A stretch of 64,000 nucleotides of DNA, from positions 1 to 64,000 of the forward strand of contig JAGBEO010000029.1 of the NCBI GenBank assembly GCA_017936885.1. Direction: 5' to 3'. Under the pieces are notes generated by a model. It saw only the letters and a program-made list of their open reading frames with translations, searched no databases and was not told the origin of the DNA. Numbering within the stretch: position 1 is the first letter of the stretch; each line of letters starts with the position of its first letter. Both the position numbers and the translations under genes were made by a program. The DNA comes from Lachnospiraceae bacterium (lineage in GTDB: Bacteria; Bacillota; Clostridia; Lachnospirales; Lachnospiraceae). This document shows, in pieces, positions 8,878 to 17,109 of this stretch.

Positions 8878-9868
8878 ATTCCCTCCTGAAAATCTCATTC
8901 ATTGTTTCTACGCCGACATTCCTTAGATTCTTGTAATCCAAAAGTCCAAGAGAGATCTGTGATAAGAAGCTATCTTTCTGCCCTCCGAATACCGGAGAAA
9001 TCAAAAAACCTGCTCTTGCAAAGATGGTATCTACCGTCTTTTTTATGATCTCCATTGCATCCTTTGAATCACAAAGAAACGTAAGCTGTCCTGATACATT
9101 CAAAAACTCCTGTACCGAGTCACGGTTTAGAGTCCGTGAGTATCTTTTTTCAAGTGTTCTTACATAATCTTCCTTGTCGAGGTCACTTATCCCGACAAGA
9201 TCAAATGTCACAAATACCGGGCATCCAAGTTCTTTTAAAAGTGACAGGGTATCTCCGGAAGCCTCATCCGGGTATTCCATGAAAAACATGGTCATTCCGA
9301 ATGATCCTTCAATCTGGAAATGATCTCTTTCTTCCACAATCTCCGGAGATATCTCCTTTAGTAAATCCCGCTTTGCACGGACGAATGATGCATAGGAAAA
9401 TGACCTCTTTTCTCCACCAAGCTGCATAAGAATTACCTTTATCGCTTCGTCTACGGTTAAGGACCGTACCCCTATCATTTGCTGTAATATCACTTCATCT
9501 GCTTCAAACTGTTCCCGTACCGGCTCATAGATATCACCCTCTGCAATAAGTGAGACAAATGCCCTCGCTGTATGTGATTCTCCTTTTGCCGGGGCAATCC
9601 TTTCTGTGATACGGATTCTGGATTTTACTTTTAGTGCCGCTTTTACAGCTCCCTTTATGCTTCCTGTCACTTCAAATACTTTGACCCATCTGCCGCCGTC
9701 AAAGCAAAAGGCACCGGACGGATCAAAACTAAGGAATCCCATGCTATTTGCAGATTTTTTCGGTGCGGAGATAAGCATCCTGTTTGCTTCTTTGATCAGG
9801 CGCTTTCTCTCTTTTTCCGCCTTTCTTTCCTCCCTGCTTCTCTCCACCCGTTCCTTTTTCTTTGTCAT
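8834..9868 (-). CDS. VirB4 amino-domain-like protein without ATPase domain
   Basis: A 344-residue protein with a strongly basic first 30 residues, then a region whose order of segments (GFLSFDPSGAFCFDGGRW, a TARAFVSLIAEGD strand, SLTVDEAIKVIL) resembles the amino-terminal half of VirB4-type proteins, including the next gene. No Walker A or B motif is present and the protein ends where an ATPase domain would begin. It may be a structural partner of VirB4 or the product of a gene split. Its last 44 bases overlap virB4. AAGGAGG precedes the ATG. Confidence 0.6.
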   Translation of the reverse strand: MTKKKERVERSREERKAEKERKRLIKEANRMLISAPKKSANSMGFLSFDPSGAFCFDGGRWVKVFEVTGSIKGAVKAALKVKSRIRITERIAPAKGESHTARAFVSLIAEGDIYEPVREQFEADEVILQQMIGVRSLTVDEAIKVILMQLGGEKRSFSYASFVRAKRDLLKEISPEIVEERDHFQIEGSFGMTMFFMEYPDEASGDTLSLLKELGCPVFVTFDLVGISDLDKEDYVRTLEKRYSRTLNRDSVQEFLNVSGQLTFLCDSKDAMEIIKKTVDTIFARAGFLISPVFGGQKDSFLSQISLGLLDYKNLRNVGVETMNEIFRREYGGNQNEVRADEDV

Positions 9869-9877
9869 AGCTCCTCC

Positions 9878-10099
9878 TTACTTTCCGTCAAACCACTGAT
9901 TGATCAGGGTTGTGATCTTGTTCTGGAAATTTGGAAGCAGAGTCTTAGTACCGAAAATGTACAAAAGACCAGCAATTCCGGCTGCTACTGCAATGATGAT
10001 GAACATAATGATGATCTGGTCTACAGCAGGCTTCTTCTGCGCAAGTCTCACCTTCATACCGATCAGCATCTCATCAAGCTTTGAAACTACCTTTCTCAT
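9878..10099 (-). CDS. Small single-helix membrane protein, pilin-like (possible VirB2 analogue)
   Basis: A 73-residue protein with a basic amphipathic amino end (MRKVVSKLDEML), one long hydrophobic helix at about residues 28-50 and a short polar tail. This shape is shared by small conjugation proteins such as DUF6133 members and by VirB2-type pilins. It is the first gene of the transfer operon. The start at 10099 is preceded by AAAGGAGAA; an upstream extension to 10159 would run through the conserved upstream motif and is unlikely. Role is inferred from shape and position. Confidence 0.6.
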   Translation of the reverse strand: MRKVVSKLDEMLIGMKVRLAQKKPAVDQIIIMFIIIAVAAGIAGLLYIFGTKTLLPNFQNKITTLINQWFDGK

Positions 10100-10149
10100 A
10101 TCCGTTTTCTCCTTTCGTTTGGTAGGGCTTCCTTGCCCTTCGTAAGTTA

Positions 10150-10179
10150 TGTGGGACACCGAAAGCTCTAATCCGAAAC
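10150..10179 (-). promoter_or_regulatory. Backbone operon motif, copy A
   Basis: On the minus strand GTTTCGGATTAG, nine bases, TGTCCCACA, then TAACTTACGAAGG. It stands directly behind the terminator of the preceding gene and 51 bases before the pilin-like ATG, so the operon's promoter probably lies in or after it. Confidence 0.7.
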
Positions 10180-10197
10180 GAAAATAATAAAATTTGC

Positions 10198-10238
10198 AAA
10201 AAAATACCCCGAACCATGATTTCTCACGATTCGAGGTA
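10198..10238 (-). terminator. Rho-independent terminator
   Basis: On the minus strand TACCTCGAA pairs with TTCGGGGTA, with a further inner stem, followed by seven T. It ends the single gene at 10258-10521 and insulates the transfer operon. Confidence 0.8.
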
Positions 10239-10257
10239 ATATAGTTTTCTTAAACTC

Positions 10258-10521
10258 TTAATCGATTTTTATCCACTTTACCATATCTGTATCCTTATAT
10301 AGGTTTGATTTATGCTCCTTTTTACTTTCCTCTTCAATTAGTTGATTTAGGACTTTTATTTTCTCCTCTTTACTGAGCTTTTGCCTTTCCATTTCATCCA
10401 TTATGGCATCTACCTTAATTCTGGCCATATATTTAAAAAATTCATCAATATATTTTTTACTCTCATCACCATAATAAATATTCATTGTAAACTTTCGAGG
10501 ATTTGTACTCTTTCCTGCCAC
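10258..10521 (-). CDS. Hypothetical 87-residue charged protein
   Basis: The frame starts at a GTG with AAGGAG eight bases upstream. The protein is highly charged and mostly helical (EEKIKVLNQLIEEESKKEHK). The first 35 residues (KFTMNIYYGDESKKYIDEFFKYM) could form a small ribbon-helix-helix-like or antitoxin-like domain, but no family is recognised. It is a single-gene unit closed by its own terminator and does not carry the backbone motif. It lies between two opposed transcription units. Confidence 0.6.
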   Translation of the reverse strand: MAGKSTNPRKFTMNIYYGDESKKYIDEFFKYMARIKVDAIMDEMERQKLSKEEKIKVLNQLIEEESKKEHKSNLYKDTDMVKWIKID

Positions 10522-10682
10522 ACCAATTCTCCTTCCTGACCACAGATTATTTATATTTGTATTATTGTATCCTTTTTATACTATTAAATCTTTTAGACTA
10601 CAACAAAGGAAATAATGATTCACAAGACTATCACAAAACTGAAATACCCTTGCAAAAATGTCATATTTTTTCCATTTTACTA

Positions 10683-10712
10683 TTTACATATTACCAGCAT
10701 CTTTGGTATAGT
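10683..10712 (+). promoter_or_regulatory. Sigma-A-type promoter
   Basis: TTTACA and TATAGT are separated by 18 bases, about 100 bases ahead of the rightward gene at 10812. This predicts a long leader of about 90 bases. Confidence 0.55.
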
Positions 10713-10736
10713 ACTGCTTGCGTCAGTTCCTGGCGC

Positions 10737-10758
10737 AGTTATTACGCTCGTAATAACT
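10737..10758 (+). promoter_or_regulatory. Leader hairpin
   Basis: AGTTATTAC and GTAATAACT form a perfect nine-base stem with a four-base loop in the predicted leader of the gene at 10812. There is no T run, so it is not a terminator; a binding or stability role is possible. Confidence 0.45.
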
Positions 10759-10811
10759 ACATCTTCCAACTAACAACTGTAAATCAAAACACATCAACGA
10801 AAGGAATCATA

Positions 10812-11210
10812 ATGTTTACTTTTGATGACTTAAAATCAATGGAGCTTACTGGCTTTGTTCCATTTAGTCCAACCAACAAATTCCGTGGAAAGATAGTCTA
10901 TTTCCCTGAAAAAGAATACTTTACAATCCTAAACCGTGCCGGAAAAAACATAGAAGTTATGTCAAATAATACAGGCCATTGCTGGAATCTTATATATGAA
11001 AAAGACTGCTATACTATCATGCACAAACATGAGCTAAGCGACCCTTATCACTATCAGACTTGCATCGGCTCTCTTTATGATGTTGTTCTTTATATTGTGG
11101 GACATGATGAATACCAGATGAGAAACCGCCATAATGTCAGTGTGGAAGAAGAAAAAAGAAGCGGCTCCTATTTCTGGAAGCTCATTGATATTTACGGTCT
11201 TATAGCATAA
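10812..11210 (+). CDS. Hypothetical protein, family shared with the gene at 44924
   Basis: A 132-residue soluble protein. Residues 50-102 (from SNNTGHCWNLI to VGHDEYQ) align by eye with the smaller protein encoded at 44924-45226: both have NTGH-W, a second segment around MHK, and a helix ending LDAVLEI-CHD or LYDVVLYIVGHD. The family is not recognised. AAGGAA precedes the ATG at 10812; a longer open frame upstream would cross the promoter and leader hairpin. It is rightward, unlike its neighbours, and has its own promoter. Confidence 0.7.
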   Translation: MFTFDDLKSMELTGFVPFSPTNKFRGKIVYFPEKEYFTILNRAGKNIEVMSNNTGHCWNLIYEKDCYTIMHKHELSDPYHYQTCIGSLYDVVLYIVGHDEYQMRNRHNVSVEEEKRSGSYFWKLIDIYGLIA

Positions 11211-11234
11211 AAGCTCCGGGATTTCTCCCGAAGC
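11207..11234 (-). terminator. Rho-independent terminator, possibly bidirectional
   Basis: GCTTCGGGA pairs with TCCCGGAGC around a four-base loop, followed on the minus strand by TTTTATG. It separates the rightward gene at 10812 from the leftward secreted-protein operon. Confidence 0.65.
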
Positions 11235-11240
11235 CTTGTC

Positions 11241-12686
11241 TTAATATGCTCCTCTATCTATTGAGGTATGAAAGAGTGTAAGCAGAGTCCTTTGACTTGT
11301 CAGCTTTTTCTTTGTCCTGTTCCCTGCAAAATCCTCTGTGATCAGAATATAATAATCCACCATATCATCCGTAAGATTAATGTCATAGTACACATCAAAA
11401 TATGAATGTGTGTCAGGGTAGTCAAATCTATGATAAGTCGTGTCGGAATAGATTACTTCTTCATCCGTGCCTGTTACCTTATACAGGATGACGCTCTTTA
11501 TTCCACTGCTCATGTTTGCGCCATGTTCACTTCTTACAATCTCATCATCTATGTGCTGATCAATGATATTATCCTGGCAGTAACCGGAAATAACTTTCCC
11601 TTCTTTTGTAACAAAGGTAATCTCTGTTCCGTCAATCCCCGGAGGCGTGATATCATATCTAGTCGTAACATAAACATCTGTCACATGCCCCACATTATCA
11701 ACAGCCTCTATCTTCCAGATATGCTCGCCTTCATACTTTTCTTCAAGTGTATAAACTGTAGAACTTCCACCACTTCTGACTGTATGCCCGGTATCATCAT
11801 AAATCGTAAGACTCCTTACTCCCGATCCTACTGTACTTGTTCCATACAAATAGTCGGTTGATCTTACTGATATCACTGGTGCAATGTTCGTCCAATCCGT
11901 TTCGGTATTCTCAGCACCTATAATCACCGGATTCGAGTGATCAAGATGAACTCTGCCTGTACTTGCCTGAATGGAATGACCCTGTGTATCCGTGGATATA
12001 GCATAGAAATAGTAAATTCCTTCATCTGTCTGAGTGAAACTATCATTCGTCCACCCATGAGCACCGCCATGACCATAACTACCCACGGTAGTTGTTGCTC
12101 CGGTAATGCAATTTACCCTGTACAGCGTAATACTTGAATTTCCTTCTCCTTCATCATAGCCGCTTACATTTACAGTTACATTTCCTGCAGTCCAGTCGGT
12201 TGTAGATACTGACAAGAACAACCCCTTCGACTGTGAATAACCGCATATCGGACAGTTCCTGCTATAGTTACCATCACCGTGAGAATGCCAGCTCGACATA
12301 GAATGATTTTCATACTGGGTAAGACCACATCTTCTGCACGTTCTCATGTGCTGCCTTGAATTTACGCAGGTCCAAGGCCCCCAATCATGTCCGAGTGGAG
12401 GCGTTGTAAAGATTCTCTCTCCCGGGCAGATAGAGCATTTATAAACAACTCTTCCCCCTGACGTACACGTAGCCGATGTTGATTCATAAAGATACCAACT
12501 ATGACCGGAACATCCATCGCCATCGTTATACCAACAGGTCATACCGACATAGCAGCTATTGATACCATAATCCCTGCATCCACAATCAGCGTTATGACAG
12601 CTTCCTGCAAATACAGGCATGGCAGGGAAAAGAACAAACGTCAGCAGTATGCTAAGCCCTGCCAATGCTTTTCTTATAATCTTCAT
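11241..12686 (-). CDS. Secreted cysteine-rich protein with Ig-like domains
   Basis: A 481-residue exported protein. A signal peptide is clear (MKIIRKALAGL, hydrophobic core, cleavage near PVFA-GS at 27). Residues 28-155 contain many Cys and His pairs in two or three CxxC arrangements (CSICPG, CRRCGL, CPICGY), suggesting metal-binding or disulfide-knit modules. Residues 160-355 look like Ig-like repeats (VSTTDWTAGNVTV, then TDWTNIAPVISV). No sortase signal or membrane anchor is visible. It is the last gene of an operon with an A24-type peptidase and a secretion ATPase, so a surface or pilus-tip role in mating contact is plausible. GGGAGGAG precedes the ATG. Confidence 0.7.
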   Translation of the reverse strand: MKIIRKALAGLSILLTFVLFPAMPVFAGSCHNADCGCRDYGINSCYVGMTCWYNDGDGCSGHSWYLYESTSATCTSGGRVVYKCSICPGERIFTTPPLGHDWGPWTCVNSRQHMRTCRRCGLTQYENHSMSSWHSHGDGNYSRNCPICGYSQSKGLFLSVSTTDWTAGNVTVNVSGYDEGEGNSSITLYRVNCITGATTTVGSYGHGGAHGWTNDSFTQTDEGIYYFYAISTDTQGHSIQASTGRVHLDHSNPVIIGAENTETDWTNIAPVISVRSTDYLYGTSTVGSGVRSLTIYDDTGHTVRSGGSSTVYTLEEKYEGEHIWKIEAVDNVGHVTDVYVTTRYDITPPGIDGTEITFVTKEGKVISGYCQDNIIDQHIDDEIVRSEHGANMSSGIKSVILYKVTGTDEEVIYSDTTYHRFDYPDTHSYFDVYYDINLTDDMVDYYILITEDFAGNRTKKKLTSQRTLLTLFHTSIDRGAY

Positions 12687-12697
12687 AAGCTCCTCCC

Positions 12698-13666
12698 TTA
12701 CTTACAGCAATTTCCCGTGCAATCCTCTGTGCAGCCACCTACTCCTCCACATGAAGGGCAAGCGCTATCAGAATCACTGCAACATCCATCTGTCCCTTCG
12801 CAGCTTTCTTCTTCACAAGTACCGCAACCGGAATCAGATCCGCAACCACATCCTCCGGTCTCTCCTTCCTTGTAGTATGAGAATCCAAGATAAGCGGTCT
12901 TTGTATAAGTAATGTCCCCTTTTACGTACTGCACAATAGCAGTGAACATCGTAGGGTACTTGGTGCCATCCTCCAGCTCAGAAAGGCTGTAATAGCATGT
13001 AGATTGAATCAATCTGTCATAATCCATATCACCAAGCATGGAATAGAGAATGCTGCAATCTCCATTAAATTCATAGCTTTCCTCTTTCATGAGCTCATAC
13101 TTTTCTTCGTCATAGGAAGCATCCGTCATGTCATAGTCAAAACCCGATGATTTCCTTGCAAGTTCAAAAAACTCTGCCATATCAGTACATCCTTGATAGC
13201 TAAAACCAAAGGCATCTGCAAAACTAACCTTTTCTATCTTAGAATCATCAAACCCGTCTTCTGTAATGCACTGCGTATAATCTGCCGTTGAATCGGAAAG
13301 AGCCGTGAGATTTACATCTGACATATAGTAACTGGTATATTTAAGCTTCTGGTTCCCTTTCCCATCGTCTACAACCTCCGTTAAGATTTTTTCAACCTGA
13401 ACACAAGTGTTTTCACTAACTGCCTTATCTGCTGAAATCTTCTCATAGCCGTTACCCGCACTTACTGCCTTGCTTTCATTATCATCTTCCTTGGTTTCCT
13501 CATCATCCACCGTTTCCTCGGAAGTTTCTTCTACTGATGTTTCTACCTTCTGGGAAGATTCATAAAGTCCCTTCTTTTCCATCACATGCCTTAAGATCAG
13601 TGCTGCTATAATCGTGACTGCAAACACTACAATAAGCATCTTTATAATTCCGGAATCTATCTTCAT
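12698..13666 (-). CDS. Membrane-anchored protein with a cysteine-rich tail
   Basis: A 322-residue protein with a six-residue polar leader (MKIDSG) and a hydrophobic helix at 7-27, a layout resembling pilin-like or signal-anchor starts, though the Glu+5 of classical prepilins is missing. An acidic linker (about 38-65) leads to a central domain with paired aromatic residues. The last 55 residues contain 13 Cys among Gly, Ser, Asp and Glu. The ATG overlaps the stop of the upstream gene (ATATGA), showing coupling. No family is recognised. The tail could bind metals or be cross-linked by disulfides outside the cell. Confidence 0.65.
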   Translation of the reverse strand: MKIDSGIIKMLIVVFAVTIIAALILRHVMEKKGLYESSQKVETSVEETSEETVDDEETKEDDNESKAVSAGNGYEKISADKAVSENTCVQVEKILTEVVDDGKGNQKLKYTSYYMSDVNLTALSDSTADYTQCITEDGFDDSKIEKVSFADAFGFSYQGCTDMAEFFELARKSSGFDYDMTDASYDEEKYELMKEESYEFNGDCSILYSMLGDMDYDRLIQSTCYYSLSELEDGTKYPTMFTAIVQYVKGDITYTKTAYLGFSYYKEGETGGCGCGSDSGCGTCEEESCEGTDGCCSDSDSACPSCGGVGGCTEDCTGNCCK

Positions 13667-15333
13667 ATCGCATATCCTCCAATTCGTATCATTGTTTGAT
13701 TTAGTTTCTGTTCTATCGCTTCAAAATAAGTTCTTTCTTCCCCTGTCCAGGCATTCCTGACATCGTTTGTAATAGCTGAAATTGACATAGCTCCTGTCTT
13801 TCCTGTAAAGAAATAGGTTCTTACCCCTTCCTTTTCGATGCCAATTCTCTTAAGTGGCACATCTTTTCTAAGGTAATCAGTAACTGCCATTTCAAGGTTG
13901 TCCGATGAAAACAAAGCTTCATCAGAAAGTCTTCCAGCTTCATCCAATACTTCAACCACTATCTTTGCTCCCTTAAAATCAACGGGATTCTCTGGAATAG
14001 AAGTCTCTACTTCAACTGTCTCAACCATGCCATGAAAGTATCGAATGCTTTCTGAAAGCTCCAAAAGCTTCTCTCTTGCCTCATCACATACAACATGATT
14101 TTCAAGAATCAGCTCCAGGTCTCCGACATAGTTAAGGCTTTTCCCTGCTATTATGTTTCTTATAATGTCTTCCTTATCATCTGATACAGTAAGGTCATAA
14201 CCTTTCATGTAACCGACATAGCTGTCAGCAACTGCAAGAGCTCTGTAGTAATCGCTTCTTTCCTTCTCTTCAAGGTCAAACATCATAAGCACCAGCCGGT
14301 TATAGTAATCTTTGAAATGCAGATACTCCTGTACAGAAAGATTCTTACCTATATGCTTTTCAAAGCACACGCAGATATAGTTGAAGTAGAGCTGCATCGC
14401 CTTTTTCTCACTGTCTTCAAATGGCTTTAGGATATATTCCCCGGAAAGAAGGTCTGTTGTTAGAAACTGGATAAAGTCCTTACTTACATTCATAAGTTCT
14501 AAAAGGCTCTGATCCCTGTTGTCATACACCCCTGCTGTAGCATTCCTCGTATATCCGAAATAAACATTTCCCTTACGAAGAAATATTGAAAACTCCGGGA
14601 TATCCTTACATACATGGCTCTCTGTATACTTAAGAGCTCCATCATAAAAAGGAATCTCTTCACATCTTGAATCTGCCAGTTTACTCTCTTCCTCTTTTAA
14701 GAAGGATTTGACTTCCCTTTTATGCCGGATATTTTCAAAAAATCCTGCAAGCTTCTCGACTTTTTCTGAAAAAACATGTCTCTTTGGCTTAAGAGGTTTT
14801 ACCTCTTCTTCCACAGAAGGAATAACCTCTTCTTTTGCCTCTATCAGACTCTCAGGCTCTTTTTCGATCTTCTTTTCTGCCCGTTTTATCTCATCCTCAA
14901 AAGCTTTCAGATACTTCTCTGACTTATCAAGCGTCTTTTGGATCACCTCTTTCTGATAATCCTCTGCTGTAAGGGCATTTACTTTTGACAAATGGATGAT
15001 GTTTACAACCTTGGTCTTCTGAGCATGAAATTCCTTTATAAGCTCTCTTATTGATACCTGATCAAAATCAGTCTTTCCTGCTTCACAAAGAGTCTTGATC
15101 TTTACAAAAGAAACTGCTGCGTTTGAAAGTTCTGTTACGCCCGGCGAGCCCTCCTTTGAAAATAGGTGTGTATACACGGACAACTCCCTTTGAAGCTCCG
15201 TATCTTCCATACGCCTCTGAACAATAAGAAGTGTCTGGGCTCCTTTAATCTCAAATCTTTCGCCGGGGATAGCATTTAGAATCCCAGCCATATCAGGAAG
15301 CTGCTTTTTTATGATTTCTATCTCATCATTCAT
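13663..15333 (-). CDS. Hypothetical 556-residue protein of the ATPase/prepilin-peptidase operon
   Basis: A soluble, charged protein without signal peptide or clear membrane helix. Residues 125-215 are Lys/Glu rich and probably coiled or disordered; the segments on either side look globular. I recognise no domain. It lies between the A24-peptidase-like gene (four-base overlap) and the cysteine-rich anchored protein (four-base overlap), so the three are tightly coupled. A cytoplasmic scaffold for the ATPase is one possibility, but nothing in the sequence proves it. Confidence 0.65.
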   Translation of the reverse strand: MNDEIEIIKKQLPDMAGILNAIPGERFEIKGAQTLLIVQRRMEDTELQRELSVYTHLFSKEGSPGVTELSNAAVSFVKIKTLCEAGKTDFDQVSIRELIKEFHAQKTKVVNIIHLSKVNALTAEDYQKEVIQKTLDKSEKYLKAFEDEIKRAEKKIEKEPESLIEAKEEVIPSVEEEVKPLKPKRHVFSEKVEKLAGFFENIRHKREVKSFLKEEESKLADSRCEEIPFYDGALKYTESHVCKDIPEFSIFLRKGNVYFGYTRNATAGVYDNRDQSLLELMNVSKDFIQFLTTDLLSGEYILKPFEDSEKKAMQLYFNYICVCFEKHIGKNLSVQEYLHFKDYYNRLVLMMFDLEEKERSDYYRALAVADSYVGYMKGYDLTVSDDKEDIIRNIIAGKSLNYVGDLELILENHVVCDEAREKLLELSESIRYFHGMVETVEVETSIPENPVDFKGAKIVVEVLDEAGRLSDEALFSSDNLEMAVTDYLRKDVPLKRIGIEKEGVRTYFFTGKTGAMSISAITNDVRNAWTGEERTYFEAIEQKLNQTMIRIGGYAI

Positions 15334-15818
15334 ATAATGCTCACCTCCTTACTGATTCCATATAAAATGACCATAATAAGAATCATTGCGAACCCTGGAA
15401 CAACCGCTATATCAGAGTGCCTGTCAAGCTTTCTCTTTTTGATAGCTGCCTCTATAAGACCAGCTATAAGAGCAATCCCCTGAACACCCACAAGTAATAT
15501 GCAGACAACAAAGCCAAACTGCAGCATGTTCTTAAGGTCAAAAGTGCTTAAAATGACGCCCGTAAAAAGGAGCCACATGTCACTGTCTCCATCTCCCCAC
15601 ATGCCACTGATTTTGTAGGCCGCAAATAGCGCAATCGTCGCACTCCATGCCGTTATCACAAATATAGGATTATCCTTATAGAGAATTACTGAATGAGCCG
15701 CCCATGCTCCTGATAAAAAAAGCACCGGGAAACTGTAAATCATCCGTTCCTTCAAATCCTGGGCTGCCAGGAATACGAGAACGGGAATGGTTGCAAGTGC
15801 AAGTGAAAAGTAAGTCAT
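15330..15818 (-). CDS. Prepilin-peptidase-like membrane protein (A24 family)
   Basis: A 162-residue protein with about five membrane helices. Two aspartate motifs match A24 aspartic peptidases of TadV/CpaA size: AAQDLKERMIYSFP near residue 20 (compare D-x-R-x-IPN) and WGDGDSDMW near 95 (compare GxGD). The carboxy end (VVPGFAMILIMVIL) matches the usual PFxPF-like closing helix. It should cleave leader peptides of pilin-like proteins. Four-base overlaps connect it to the ATPase gene before it and the 556-residue gene after it. It is distinct from the host Tad peptidase at 50 kb. Confidence 0.7.
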   Translation of the reverse strand: MTYFSLALATIPVLVFLAAQDLKERMIYSFPVLFLSGAWAAHSVILYKDNPIFVITAWSATIALFAAYKISGMWGDGDSDMWLLFTGVILSTFDLKNMLQFGFVVCILLVGVQGIALIAGLIEAAIKKRKLDRHSDIAVVPGFAMILIMVILYGISKEVSII

Positions 15819-17056
15819 GCGTCCTCCTTCCTGAAAATCTCGTTAAACTGTAGTCTCTTTGTTTTTTCATCAAAGCCGCTTACTTCAAGGATTTCATCTA
15901 TCGAAAAGTGGCTCATATGGATAAGCACAAAGGGCGTGCAGGTAAGCATCTCACAAAGCGTCTCCATAGGATAATCCGAAATATACCTTGCACACTGAGC
16001 CAGCCTTATCACACTACTTGCCGCATCATTGGCATGAATCGTTCCAAAAAATCTTGCGCCTGTGCTCATGGCTGTGGTGAATACATATAATGCCTCACCG
16101 CCTTTGATCTCTCCGATGATGAAATTATCAATGTCCTGCAATAGACCAAGCCGAAGCTCGTCCTCCAATGAAAAATCTGTTACTGTGTCTTTTTTCCGAA
16201 CCGTCATCGTATGCTCAAACTGAATCTGAGGATGTACATTGGAATACAGCTCATCCGACTCCTGCGATACAAGCACTGACTCCCCAAATGGAATGCAGTC
16301 AATCATGTTGTTAAGGAGTGTGGATTTACCGGATCCGCCTCTGCCTGATATCAAAAATCCGTAGCCTGCACATATTCTGTCCTTCAAATACGCAATCATT
16401 TCTTCATCAAGCATTCCGTTCTCAATCAGGTACTCCCAGGAAAGCTTTGTCTTTGGCATCTTTCGGATATGAATATTGTTCTTCTCTGTGGAAGTGATAC
16501 AGGATAGCTGTACATCAATACGAAGATAGAAATCCTTTACCCCTTTTCTGTCCGTGCAGTGTGAAAGGGCATATTCTTCACTTTTTCCAAGTCTGTGAAT
16601 ACGAAGGATCCTTGAAAACCAATCTTTATAATCTGTCTGGTCAAAGAATTGGCATTTTGCCACATATCTTCTTCCATTTGCCTTTACTACGATATGGTCA
16701 TAATCAAGTACCTTGATATCAGATACTTCCTTTGCTTCTACAAGCGGAGTTAAGACATAATACCCAAACACACACTGCCGGAACATTTCTAAGAGCTTCC
16801 TTTCCTCTTCCTCGGAAATCCCCCTGAGGCGCTCCCTAATAAAGTCCTTTGCTCTGTCCATGAGCATTATGAAATCCTGCTCCGTTCCCGTAATGCACTT
16901 TGTTACAAGCGCAGGGTTAAGATCACAGATATTTGCCTTTAGCTGCATAAACTTCGCATTCAATTCCCTATCAGAAAAGAGCGAAAAAACAGGGTAGAAA
17001 TCAGATTCAAGTTTGAGCGGAGCCTTCGATTTAGGTTCATACCTAAGCTCGCTCAT
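15815..17056 (-). CDS. Secretion ATPase, TadA/CpaF/VirB11 family
   Basis: A 413-residue hexameric-type ATPase. The amino domain (to about 200) resembles CpaF. Walker A is SGRGGSGKST near residue 240, an Asp-box-like stretch follows (LVSQESDELY), and the GEIKGGEAL and GTIHANDAASS segments near 315-345 match Walker B and the His box of the family. In CpaF the loop reads SGGTGSGKTT; here the variation is conservative. The ATG at 17056 follows AAAGGAGG closely. The neighbouring A24 peptidase suggests a pilus-like assembly rather than a plain VirB11 role. Confidence 0.88.
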   Translation of the reverse strand: MSELRYEPKSKAPLKLESDFYPVFSLFSDRELNAKFMQLKANICDLNPALVTKCITGTEQDFIMLMDRAKDFIRERLRGISEEEERKLLEMFRQCVFGYYVLTPLVEAKEVSDIKVLDYDHIVVKANGRRYVAKCQFFDQTDYKDWFSRILRIHRLGKSEEYALSHCTDRKGVKDFYLRIDVQLSCITSTEKNNIHIRKMPKTKLSWEYLIENGMLDEEMIAYLKDRICAGYGFLISGRGGSGKSTLLNNMIDCIPFGESVLVSQESDELYSNVHPQIQFEHTMTVRKKDTVTDFSLEDELRLGLLQDIDNFIIGEIKGGEALYVFTTAMSTGARFFGTIHANDAASSVIRLAQCARYISDYPMETLCEMLTCTPFVLIHMSHFSIDEILEVSGFDEKTKRLQFNEIFRKEDA

Positions 17057-17079
17057 AAAATCCTCCTTTCTACCCTTTA

Positions 17080-17109
17080 TGTGGGACACACCTTGGTCTA
17101 ATCCGAAAC
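17080..17109 (-). promoter_or_regulatory. Backbone operon motif, copy B
   Basis: GTTTCGGATTAG, nine bases, TGTCCCACA on the minus strand. The first arm contains the last codons and TAG stop of the relaxase gene, so the motif is preserved even inside coding sequence. It stands 23 bases before the ATPase ATG. Confidence 0.7.

Noticed and set aside
10503-10811. Upstream extension of the gene at 10812
   Set aside because: It would run through a promoter-like sequence and a leader hairpin; the ATG at 10812 has its own ribosome-binding site.
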